Shown here piece by piece: positions 5,196-10,146 of a stretch of 42,578 nt of DNA (its first letter is position 1; every line of letters starts with the position of its first letter). The position numbers were made by a program, and so were the translations under genes. This DNA is from a virus: positions 1 to 42,578 of the IMG/VR virus record IMGVR_UViG_3300042353_000676; one strand, written 5' to 3'. The notes beneath the pieces were generated by a model. It was given only the letters and a program-made list of their open reading frames with translations, did not search any database and was not told the origin of the DNA.

Positions 5196-5569
5196 CGTGT
5201 AATCTGCATTGAGTGATGAATATCGGGAGATAATCCATATTGTACCATTAACATTTTCCAATTATTACCATGACCACATTTTGCTTCTGATAATCCGAAT
5301 AAATTATAATCAGCTTGGTGGATTATCTCATGAGGTAATATAACATTAACCATATTATTAGCATAATCGGGAGAATATGCAAAGAATTTATAACCTAATT
5401 CGATTATATTAGATTCTTGATGCGCTAATCCTGCAACACGCCATAATCTGCCATTTAATTCTATAATCGGTGGATTATAGCGAGATAATCGGGGATGAAT
5501 CTCGCACAGATTATCCCAAATAATCAAGGTCTGATTATTTAATATATTTAAAAGCTTTTTTCTGTCCAT
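5192..5569 (-). CDS. SprT-like zinc metalloprotease domain protein, 125 aa
   Basis: The visible signature is HEIIH (residues 80-84) followed by CGHGNNWKMLM (third ligand H100). This is the SprT/Spartan-type arrangement in which HExxH and a later His bind zinc and Glu81 is the catalytic base. The domain fills the protein, as in minimal SprT-like proteins. In cells the family includes proteases that degrade proteins cross-linked to DNA; bacterial SprT and phage members are poorly characterised. The start at 5569 is chosen because a promoter (5576-5604) ends 6 bases upstream, so the upstream in-frame ATG at 5584 would not be transcribed. The mRNA is predicted leaderless. It is coupled to the 3-TM gene downstream. 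Confidence 0.75.
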   Translation of the reverse strand: MDRKKLLNILNNQTLIIWDNLCEIHPRLSRYNPPIIELNGRLWRVAGLAHQESNIIELGYKFFAYSPDYANNMVNVILPHEIIHQADYNLFGLSEAKCGHGNNWKMLMVQYGLSPDIHHSMQITR

Positions 5570-5575
5570 AGCCAC

Positions 5576-5604
5576 ATTATACACAGTTCACCAACCCTTG
5601 CAAA
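5576..5604 (-). promoter_or_regulatory. Leftward promoter predicted to give a leaderless mRNA
   Basis: Read leftward: TTTGCA (5599-5604), a 17-bp spacer and TATAAT (5576-5581). The ATG of the SprT-like gene begins at the seventh base after the -10, the usual start point, and no Shine-Dalgarno sequence is possible. Confidence 0.65.
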
Positions 5605-5645
5605 CTATTTTTGAACACACAAGTACACATTCGCCAAAATACAAC

Positions 5646-5692
5646 ATAGGTGTTTACCCCTATTGACGGGGGCTCAAATTATATGCTATAAT
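5646..5692 (+). promoter_or_regulatory. Intergenic cassette 1: palindrome plus rightward promoter
   Basis: ATAGGTGTTTACCCCTAT (5646-5663, one mismatched pair) runs into the -35 TTGACG (5663-5668). An 18-bp spacer and TATAAT (5687-5692) follow, then TTGGCGC. The same module recurs at 6792 and 7818, and its palindrome alone at 8918. The palindrome touching the -35 is a likely repressor or activator site. Confidence 0.75.
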
Positions 5693-5699
5693 TTGGCGC

Positions 5700-5727
5700 A
5701 AAATTGAATACCTGAGTATTCAATTTT
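5700..5727. terminator. 12-bp perfect hairpin at the predicted transcription start (cassette 1)
   Basis: AAAATTGAATAC pairs with GTATTCAATTTT around CTGA, flanked by A on the left and T on the right. It would terminate in both directions: leftward it ends the exonuclease/PQ-loop unit, rightward it would stop the 5663 promoter after about 30 nt. It could also be an operator over the start site. Confidence 0.7.
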
Positions 5728-5745
5728 TATGGGAAACAAAAGTAT

Positions 5746-5994
5746 TCATTTCCTTTTTATTTTATAATAAATAATAATAGATAAAAATACTAAATTAGCA
5801 GAGTAATTAAATAATAATGGTAAATCCATTTTAGGGAATACATATATTATTGTAAATACTTCGCCAATAAACCACATAAACAAAAATCCCCAAGTTAATC
5901 CCTCAGAGGATTTTGTTTTATATGATTCTATTGCTTGCGGTAATCCGCAAAATGCCAACATAATAGAACCAACCCAACCTATATTATCTAACAT
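5746..5994 (-). CDS. PQ-loop / SemiSWEET-like membrane protein, 82 aa
   Basis: Three transmembrane helices are visible at about residues 4-23, 33-53 and 57-77. The first ends in FCGLPQAIESYKTKSSEGLT, carrying the Pro-Gln pair (P19, Q20) and the loop pattern typical of PQ-loop repeats; Asn63 lies in the third helix (NYSANLVF). Length and topology match bacterial SemiSWEETs, which dimerise to move sugars across the inner membrane, but other PQ-loop proteins carry different small molecules, so the substrate is open. The start lies one base after the exonuclease stop (TAA T ATG), so the two genes form one operon. A membrane transporter is unusual cargo for a phage. Confidence 0.7.
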   Translation of the reverse strand: MLDNIGWVGSIMLAFCGLPQAIESYKTKSSEGLTWGFLFMWFIGEVFTIIYVFPKMDLPLLFNYSANLVFLSIIIYYKIKRK

Positions 5995-5995
5995 A

Positions 5996-6691
5996 TTATG
6001 CCTTAAAATTATCTCTTACTTGAAACTTATTCCAATCATATGGAATAATATTATCTTGCCAATTACGCTTTTTGATTATGTGCGTGAGAATAGGTAATTC
6101 AAAATCTCTAGCATCTTCTAATGCAGTATGCGGTTCAATAATAAAATTATTATTAATATATCCGCAAACCATTTCCGCATTAGTTTTAAATGTCATATTA
6201 CCATGTTTAGTAACATTATTAAAACCATGATTATCTAAACAGAATTGTTTATATTTTTTGGTTTTGCAGATATTACCAACAGAGGCTTGCCATAAACAAA
6301 ACTTCTGATTAAAACCTGATAAATTAATACCAGTATTAGCGCATTTATTTAAATCAAAAGCTAGATTATAAGCAGTTAATGTAGGATTATATTTGCCGAT
6401 TGCCTGATTAATCCATGTATTAATGGCATTAACTGACGCAATCATTCTAATGCCATTTTCTAACATGGCAATATATCCCATTTTACGTTTAGTTAATCCC
6501 TCATAACCCCAAATATCATTTGCTTTTTTATCATGGAATAATTCCATTGTATTATAATGCCCATTAACTAAAACAGCGCATTGGTTATAAATGCGACCTT
6601 CACGATCACAAATAACCATTGCAAAATCTGCAACAGTATCGCCCATTGTCGTTTCAGTATCTAGAATACAAAAGTATTGCTTTTTAGCCAT
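5996..6691 (-). CDS. DEDDh-type 3'-5' exonuclease, 231 aa
   Basis: All three Exo motifs of the DnaQ/RNase T fold are present. Exo I is DTET (D11, E13), Exo II AYNLAFDLNKC (D113), and Exo III HTALEDARD (H188, D193). These five residues bind two metal ions and activate water, and the His makes it the DEDDh class. There is no polymerase domain, so it acts alone, as do short exonucleases used for DNA recycling, RNA trimming or repair; the substrate is not evident. Basic residues cluster between Exo II and Exo III. AAGGG lies 4-5 bases before the ATG, with a promoter at 6715-6744. Confidence 0.8.
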   Translation of the reverse strand: MAKKQYFCILDTETTMGDTVADFAMVICDREGRIYNQCAVLVNGHYNTMELFHDKKANDIWGYEGLTKRKMGYIAMLENGIRMIASVNAINTWINQAIGKYNPTLTAYNLAFDLNKCANTGINLSGFNQKFCLWQASVGNICKTKKYKQFCLDNHGFNNVTKHGNMTFKTNAEMVCGYINNNFIIEPHTALEDARDFELPILTHIIKKRNWQDNIIPYDWNKFQVRDNFKA

Positions 6692-6714
6692 ATAGCCCTT
6701 TTTAGTAGAATTCC

Positions 6715-6744
6715 ATTATAGCCGATTTTCGGGTAAAAGTGCAA
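6715..6744 (-). promoter_or_regulatory. Leftward sigma70-type promoter for the exonuclease operon
   Basis: Read leftward: TTGCAC (6739-6744), an 18-bp spacer and TATAAT (6715-6720). Confidence 0.65.
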
Positions 6745-6791
6745 AAAATTGCAACAAATTTATTTTATTTATTTTGTTGTATTTACGCCTA

Positions 6792-6838
6792 AATAAGGGT
6801 TTACCCTATTGACACGGGCTCAATTATACTAGTATAAT
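6792..6838 (+). promoter_or_regulatory. Intergenic cassette 2: palindrome plus rightward promoter
   Basis: An imperfect palindrome, AATAAGGGTTTACCCTATT (6792-6810), overlaps the -35 TTGACA (6809-6814). An 18-bp spacer and TATAAT (6833-6838) follow, then TGGCGC. The layout is the same, to the base, as cassettes 1 and 3. Confidence 0.75.
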
Positions 6839-6844
6839 TGGCGC

Positions 6845-6872
6845 AAAATTGAATACTCAGGTATTCAATTTT
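6845..6872. terminator. 12-bp perfect hairpin of cassette 2
   Basis: AAAATTGAATAC pairs with GTATTCAATTTT around TCAG, followed by a T-run. A loose right half (CCTGAGTATTCAATTTTC) is repeated at 6882-6899 and overlaps the stop codon of the next leftward gene. Confidence 0.7.
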
Positions 6873-6890
6873 TATTGCAAACCTGAGTAT

Positions 6891-7031
6891 TCAATTTTCT
6901 AAATTCTGATAAACAAGCATACGAACCCATGCTTTGCCATAATCTAATTCAATATCTACGATTGACCCATTAGGGCGAATAATATGATATTCAATTCGAT
7001 TATTATTAATAATCTTTTTTATCTTTAGCAT
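6891..7031 (-). CDS. Hypothetical protein, 46 aa
   Basis: The protein starts MLKIKKIINN and ends LVYQNLEN, a basic N-terminus followed by a small beta-rich body. Its start overlaps the stop of the 50-aa gene (TAATG), so it is coupled, and its stop codon lies inside the half-hairpin of cassette 2. Function is unknown. Confidence 0.6.
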   Translation of the reverse strand: MLKIKKIINNNRIEYHIIRPNGSIVDIELDYGKAWVRMLVYQNLEN

Positions 7032-7183
7032 TAATGTATTCTCTTAGTTAATATATCTAAAATCTGTCTTAAGGGTATTTGCATTATGTCTACAATATCA
7101 TAAAGATTATAGCCTTCGGCTAAAAAATCTTTAATTAATGTTTCGGCATAATCAATATTAATGCCCTTGTTTACTTGGTACAT
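7031..7183 (-). CDS. Hypothetical protein, 50 aa
   Basis: The protein starts MYQVNKGINI. It is helical, with AETLIKDFLAEGYNLYDIVD followed by IPLRQILDILTKR. The second helix pair resembles a small helix-turn-helix, too short to call. AAGGGG lies 6-7 bases before the ATG. The start lies within the last 26 bases of the phosphatase gene, giving a tightly packed operon. Confidence 0.6.
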   Translation of the reverse strand: MYQVNKGINIDYAETLIKDFLAEGYNLYDIVDIMQIPLRQILDILTKRIH

Positions 7184-7634
7184 ATACACCCCTTATATTA
7201 AATCTGTCACAAACCGCTTTTAGATAATTTGTATTATCTTCGTAAAATGTAAATTCAGCATCTTTAAATGTAATTAAATTAAAGAATTTAGCTAAACCAT
7301 TAATTTTTAATAAACCGCCAGAGATATTAGAATTCTCAGGTCTTGAAATAATATAATCAGGTTCGCCCAATATCTGATTAATAAATGTATAATCAGGGGT
7401 ATTAAGAACACGGGCAGTAGCAATAATGACATAACACGATTCATCTTTTAAATCCATTTTATATTGTTCGGCTAATGGTAGCAGAGAATCATTCAAGGCT
7501 AAATCTTGATTTTCTCTCCAATAATTTAAATCAATTCTCTCACCATTTTCATCTACAATAGTGCGATATCTATGCAAAGAACAAACGATTGTCCCATCCA
7601 TATCATAAATTGAAACCTTTTTAATTTTAGCCAT
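7158..7634 (-). CDS. HAD-superfamily phosphatase, 158 aa
   Basis: All four HAD motifs are visible. Motif I is DMDGT (D11 nucleophile, D13 acid/base), motif II IATAR (T73), motif III Lys is probably K110 (LLKINGLAKF), and motif IV is YEDN (E132, D133). The enzyme would dephosphorylate a small molecule or nucleic-acid end through a phospho-aspartate. No kinase domain is attached, so it is not the bifunctional T4 Pnkp type, and a nucleotidase or a 3'-phosphatase are both possible. It starts 3 bases after the 41-aa gene's stop and shares its promoter. Confidence 0.75.
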   Translation of the reverse strand: MAKIKKVSIYDMDGTIVCSLHRYRTIVDENGERIDLNYWRENQDLALNDSLLPLAEQYKMDLKDESCYVIIATARVLNTPDYTFINQILGEPDYIISRPENSNISGGLLKINGLAKFFNLITFKDAEFTFYEDNTNYLKAVCDRFNIRGVYVPSKQGH

Positions 7635-7637
7635 TTT

Positions 7638-7763
7638 TTAATCCTTGAAATATTGGTTAATTGCCGATTTGTATTCTGCCATTGTAGCAAATTTTAAACC
7701 ATGACGCAAGCAAAATTTGCGGAATTCTGCAAATTGTTTTAGTGTGTATTGTGTTTTCATCAT
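7638..7763 (-). CDS. Small basic protein, 41 aa
   Basis: The protein starts MMKTQYTLKQ and ends INQYFKD, helical and Lys/Phe-rich. The longer frame that begins at 7874 would cross the promoter cassette, so the ATG at 7763 (or 7760) is used. TATAAT ends 7 bases before the ATG, so the message is predicted leaderless or nearly so. It is the first gene of the operon with the HAD phosphatase. Function is unknown. Confidence 0.55.
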   Translation of the reverse strand: MMKTQYTLKQFAEFRKFCLRHGLKFATMAEYKSAINQYFKD

Positions 7764-7770
7764 AGCCCCA

Positions 7771-7776
7771 ATTATA
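7771..7776 (-). promoter_or_regulatory. Leftward -10 element, leaderless geometry
   Basis: TATAAT read leftward ends 7 bases before the start codon at 7763. The -35 is weak. Confidence 0.5.
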
Positions 7777-7817
7777 CAGCAAAAACCGCCCAAAAACCAT
7801 GTGTGTGAAAATACAAC

Positions 7818-7864
7818 ATAGGTGTTTACACCTATTGACACGGGCTCCAAAATTATGGTATAAT
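7818..7864 (+). promoter_or_regulatory. Intergenic cassette 3: perfect palindrome plus consensus promoter
   Basis: ATAGGTGTTTACACCTAT (7818-7835) is a perfect 8+8 palindrome with TT in the centre. TTGACA (7835-7840), an 18-bp spacer and TATAAT (7859-7864) follow, then TTTTGGCGC. Behind it stand two hairpins of different families, at 7877 and 7911. Confidence 0.8.
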
Positions 7865-7876
7865 TTTGGCGCAAAC

Positions 7877-7928
7877 CGAAGTGAGTGCTTACTTCGCTGC
7901 GGCGCAGACCTGAATACCTGAGTATTCA
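7877..7928. repeat. Two adjacent palindromes of cassette 3
   Basis: CGAAGTGAGTGCTTACTTCG (7877-7896) is identical to the copy at 4481-4500. TGAATAC-CTGA-GTATTCA (7911-7928) is the short form of the hairpins of cassettes 1 and 2. Here both families sit in tandem behind one promoter. Confidence 0.7.
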
Positions 7929-7951
7929 AATCTGTTAGCAAACAAAAGTAT

Positions 7952-8041
7952 TCATTTATCTAGCCAATTTAAAAGTACAATTTTAATTGCAACAAAAACA
8001 ACAAAGCCAATGCAAAAATATAGTGCTTGAATATCTGTCAT
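7952..8041 (-). CDS. Single-TM peptide, 29 aa
   Basis: The peptide starts MTDIQALYFC. A hydrophobic run spans residues 6-26 and it ends NWLDK, giving one membrane helix with charged ends. Its ATG is one base after the stop of the 53-aa gene (TAA A ATG), so it is likely coupled. Small single-helix phage peptides often modulate membrane proteins; no specific role can be assigned. Confidence 0.5.
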   Translation of the reverse strand: MTDIQALYFCIGFVVFVAIKIVLLNWLDK

Positions 8042-8042
8042 T

Positions 8043-8204
8043 TTAATCTACCTCTACATTCACAACAGTTTCATTACGAATTGTCAAATACATTTCAACA
8101 AGTCCCATCGATATCCAAACGCAACCATTACCCTCACGCATAGCATAAGGCACAGAGGGATAGCGTTTAGCCATATATTTTTCAGCAATTTCAAATTTTG
8201 TCAT
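8043..8204 (-). CDS. Hypothetical protein, 53 aa
   Basis: The protein starts MTKFEIAEKY and ends VVNVEVD, a small alpha-beta protein. TATAAT lies exactly 6 bases before the ATG, preceded by TGC (extended -10), so transcription should begin at the A of the ATG. This is the same geometry as the SprT-like gene. No Shine-Dalgarno sequence is present. It is coupled to the 29-aa membrane peptide. Confidence 0.6.
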   Translation of the reverse strand: MTKFEIAEKYMAKRYPSVPYAMREGNGCVWISMGLVEMYLTIRNETVVNVEVD

Positions 8205-8210
8205 AAGTCT

Positions 8211-8216
8211 ATTATA
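8211..8216 (-). promoter_or_regulatory. Leftward extended -10, leaderless geometry
   Basis: TGCTATAAT read leftward is followed by 6 bases and then the ATG at 8204. A weak -35 (TTGCCC) lies 19 bp upstream, inside the hairpin at 8232-8251. Confidence 0.55.
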
Positions 8217-8231
8217 GCATGGAAAGTTAAG

Positions 8232-8251
8232 ATAGGGGCAAAAGCCCCTAT
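8232..8251. terminator. Perfect 8-bp GC-rich hairpin after paralogue 4
   Basis: ATAGGGGC pairs with GCCCCTAT around AAAA. There is no T-run, so it may be a weak terminator or a 3' stabilising stem for the helix-turn-helix mRNA. It overlaps the -35 area of the next leftward unit. Confidence 0.5.
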
Positions 8252-8257
8252 TAGTTG

Positions 8258-8581
8258 TCAGGTCTTTTCAGCCTTGATAAAATCAGCAATTTTCATCAAA
8301 GCAATTTTATTTGCTTTAGTGAGGGATTCTGTATCAGCTTCTGTCAAACCCAATGCCTCACCGATAAAATCAGCGTGTACATCTTTTTTAATCGGTGTCT
8401 CGCCTGATTTCGTTTTGTATGCCTTAGCAACATAAACCTTTTCACGGCTCAATTTTGCAACAACAGAACGAACAGTTTTGCCGAATGTCTCGGCAATGGT
8501 TTCAACGCTAGAACCGCCTTGGTAGTCAGCAATCATTCGAGCAGTTTGCTCGGGCGTGTAGTTCACAGTTTTCGTAGTCAT
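8258..8581 (-). CDS. Helix-turn-helix DNA-binding protein, paralogue 4 (107 aa)
   Basis: The protein starts MTTKTVNYTPEQTAR. The helix-turn-helix at residues 22-48 contains SSVETIAETFGKTVRSVVAK. The linker GETPIKKDVHAD and the C-terminal helix ESLTKANKIALM follow. It is closest to paralogue 3 in protein sequence but GC-richer in codons. AAGGAG lies 10 bases before the ATG, and a promoter (TTGCGT, 17 bp, TATAAT) lies at 8604-8632. The four paralogues sit at four separate points of the early region, which suggests regulators of separate units or a shared set of sites. Confidence 0.75.
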   Translation of the reverse strand: MTTKTVNYTPEQTARMIADYQGGSSVETIAETFGKTVRSVVAKLSREKVYVAKAYKTKSGETPIKKDVHADFIGEALGLTEADTESLTKANKIALMKIADFIKAEKT

Positions 8582-8603
8582 CTTTACTTCTCCTTAAAAA
8601 TCT

Positions 8604-8632
8604 ATTATATCACAAGGGTTTCATTAACGCAA
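8604..8632 (-). promoter_or_regulatory. Leftward sigma70-type promoter for paralogue 4
   Basis: Read leftward: TTGCGT (8627-8632), a 17-bp spacer and TATAAT (8604-8609), inside the coding end of the 31-aa gene. Confidence 0.65.
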
Positions 8633-8705
8633 GCCATATCCACAATGGTGAAAAGGTTATTGCAACAAACAAGCTAGCTTGTAAAAATTCTGTTAAGAAT
8701 TTCAT
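8610..8705 (-). CDS. Single-TM peptide, 31 aa
   Basis: The peptide starts MKFLTEFLQA. Hydrophobic residues 9-28 (ASLFVAITFSPLWIWLALM) form one membrane helix. Its ATG overlaps the stop of the 47-aa gene as ATGA, a coupled pair. It is the second tiny membrane peptide encoded as the downstream partner of a small soluble gene in this region. Confidence 0.5.
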   Translation of the reverse strand: MKFLTEFLQASLFVAITFSPLWIWLALMKPL

Positions 8706-8845
8706 TCTGTAGCCTCACATTCAGCAGAGTAAGCCAAAGCATTTTGTGCGTTAACCATTTCAGCATATGCCTCACGGCTTTTAGTTTCGTAGTAGGCAAC
8801 CAATTTTTCAGCGTATGCTAGGGCGAGGGTTTGTGTGTTAGTCAT
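8702..8845 (-). CDS. Hypothetical Ala-rich protein, 47 aa
   Basis: The protein starts MTNTQTLALA and ends AECEATE. It is a single long amphipathic helix with heptad-like Ala/Leu spacing, so it may self-associate. AAGGAA lies 5 bases before the ATG; a promoter (TTGATT, 18 bp, TATAAT) lies at 8871-8900. It is the first gene at the right end of the leftward region. Function is unknown. Confidence 0.6.
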   Translation of the reverse strand: MTNTQTLALAYAEKLVAYYETKSREAYAEMVNAQNALAYSAECEATE

Positions 8846-8870
8846 AGTGTTCCTTGTCATCATGTATTCT

Positions 8871-8900
8871 ATTATACACGAATAACCTAGAATAAATCAA
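8871..8900 (-). promoter_or_regulatory. Leftward sigma70-type promoter for the 47-aa gene
   Basis: Read leftward: TTGATT (8895-8900), an 18-bp spacer and TATAAT (8871-8876). Confidence 0.6.
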
Positions 8901-8917
8901 GTGTGTGTAAATACAAC

Positions 8918-8935
8918 ATAGGTGTTTATCCCTAT
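8918..8935. repeat. Fourth copy of the cassette palindrome, without a clear promoter
   Basis: ATAGGTGTTTATCCCTAT, with the preceding AATACAAC shared with cassettes 1 and 3. The following TAGACT is a degraded -35 and no -10 follows at the right distance. Several more short inverted repeats (CCCTA/TAGGG at 8930-8944 and the region to 8975) follow, between the leftward block and the late promoter. Confidence 0.6.
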
Positions 8936-9042
8936 AGACTAGGGGCGGTTATTAGACTATGGTTGACCTATAGCTACGGGACCCCCCGACACGGCCTATT
9001 TCAGGAAAATTTCCAAACACCCTAAGGTGCCAAAATCCACAC

Positions 9043-9071
9043 TTGCTAAAGTACCCCTAAACTGGTATAAT
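9043..9071 (+). promoter_or_regulatory. Promoter of the packaging/structural operon, with a 13-bp motif in its spacer
   Basis: TTGCTA (9043-9048) and TATAAT (9066-9071) are 17 bp apart; AAAAAGGA precedes the terminase ATG. The spacer contains CCCTAAACTG (9055-9064), the last ten bases of the 13-bp motif found at 823-3656 (11 of 13 match in total). A protein binding there would block RNA polymerase directly. Confidence 0.75.
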
Positions 9072-9091
9072 CACATAAAAAGGACAATTCT

Positions 9092-9565
9092 ATGACAACT
9101 CACCTACCTGCTGAAACCGTACGTATCTCCCCGGAAGCACTGGAAGTAGCAAATGCCTACCTCCAACTTAACGACGCCCGTGCCGTAGCTCAAGAACTTG
9201 ATCTTGACCCTGAAGTGGTAACTAGTTTATTAGCTAAACGTGAAGTAAAATCATATATTGATTCAGTATTCTTTGATTCAGGATATAACAACAGATTTTT
9301 GATGCGACGTGCCATGGATGCACTAATCAAACAAAAGTTCTCGGAACTAGAAGAATCACAAACTGGAAGCACCAAAGATATTGCTGAACTACTCCAAATG
9401 TCACATAAAATGTCAATGGACTTAATGGATCGCGAGATTCAGCTAGCCAAAGCGCAACAAGCCACAGGCCCACAAAAACAAGTCAACGTACAAATCAATG
9501 ACGCACTAGACGGATCAAAATATTCACAACTAGTGCAGCGTTTAATCACTGGTGAAGGTGTTTAA
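9092..9565 (+). CDS. terS: Terminase small subunit
   Basis: This 157-aa protein opens the packaging module. Residues 14-55 form a helix-turn-helix-like DNA-binding part (ALEVANAYLQ, then ALDLDP-type turn, LLAKREVKSYID). A long helical oligomerisation region follows, and a C-terminal tail that would contact the large subunit. Small subunits recognise the packaging site and regulate the ATPase. The call rests on the fold pattern plus position two genes before the large subunit. AAGGA lies 8-9 bases before the ATG. The stop overlaps the next start (TAATG). Confidence 0.75.
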   Translation: MTTHLPAETVRISPEALEVANAYLQLNDARAVAQELDLDPEVVTSLLAKREVKSYIDSVFFDSGYNNRFLMRRAMDALIKQKFSELEESQTGSTKDIAELLQMSHKMSMDLMDREIQLAKAQQATGPQKQVNVQINDALDGSKYSQLVQRLITGEGV

Positions 9566-10143
9566 TGTTGCCGCAGATTGGAGATGCGGATGTATACGAC
9601 AAAATCAACCCCGAAGACCTTTGGTGTGCAGATAAACTTATTTTAGCCAAACGACTAGGATACTACTGCGGCCCAGCGGGAATAGCCCCTAAACCAGGTA
9701 AGTATATAGTACGCCCCGTAATAAACCTAAAAATGATGGGTGTTGGTGCTCGAATAGAATACTTGGACCGCGACTCGATTCCTGATGGCTATTTTTGGTG
9801 TGAGGTGTTCTCAGGCAGACACCTAAGCTTTGACTACAACTACGGCAAGCAAACGCTAGGAGTTGAAGGGTTTAAAACCAATCCACATCGCCTAGACAGA
9901 TTTTCGCACTGGACTCGTGTTCAGGACACTTTCGAACTACCACCAGTACTGCAAACAGTAGCAGACAAGTACCCTTGGTTTAATTGCGAGGTTATTGGTG
10001 ATAAAGTAATAGAAGTACACTTCCGTTACAATGACGACTTTGCAAACCATACCGCCCAAACTATTGTACCCGTATGGCAAGACGAATTCTATGCTAGTGA
10101 ATGTGGAGATCGTTTAGGTTTTATATTAATAAAAGATGAATAA
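9565..10143 (+). CDS. Conserved-looking phage protein between terminase genes, 192 aa
   Basis: This is a soluble protein rich in Tyr, Trp, Asp and Gly. Notable blocks are DKLILAKRLGYYCGPAGIAP (about residues 23-42), then GKYIVRPVINLKMMGVGARI, and DGYFWCEVFSGRHLSFDY. The repeated beta-strand/Gly pattern suggests an alpha-beta enzyme or a binding fold, but I do not recognise the family and give no function. Position inside the terminase pair, with a TAATG overlap upstream and 3 bases to terL, suggests a role in packaging or late regulation. Confidence 0.65.
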   Translation: MLPQIGDADVYDKINPEDLWCADKLILAKRLGYYCGPAGIAPKPGKYIVRPVINLKMMGVGARIEYLDRDSIPDGYFWCEVFSGRHLSFDYNYGKQTLGVEGFKTNPHRLDRFSHWTRVQDTFELPPVLQTVADKYPWFNCEVIGDKVIEVHFRYNDDFANHTAQTIVPVWQDEFYASECGDRLGFILIKDE

Positions 10144-10146
10144 AAA

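Noticed and set aside
4355-7928. Spaced repeats considered as a CRISPR array
   Set aside because: Copies are far apart, differ in order, and are tied to promoters; there are no regular spacers.
7638-7941. Long versions of the leftward frame reaching 7874 or 7941
   Set aside because: They would run through cassette 3 and its promoter; the start at 7763 fits the adjacent -10.
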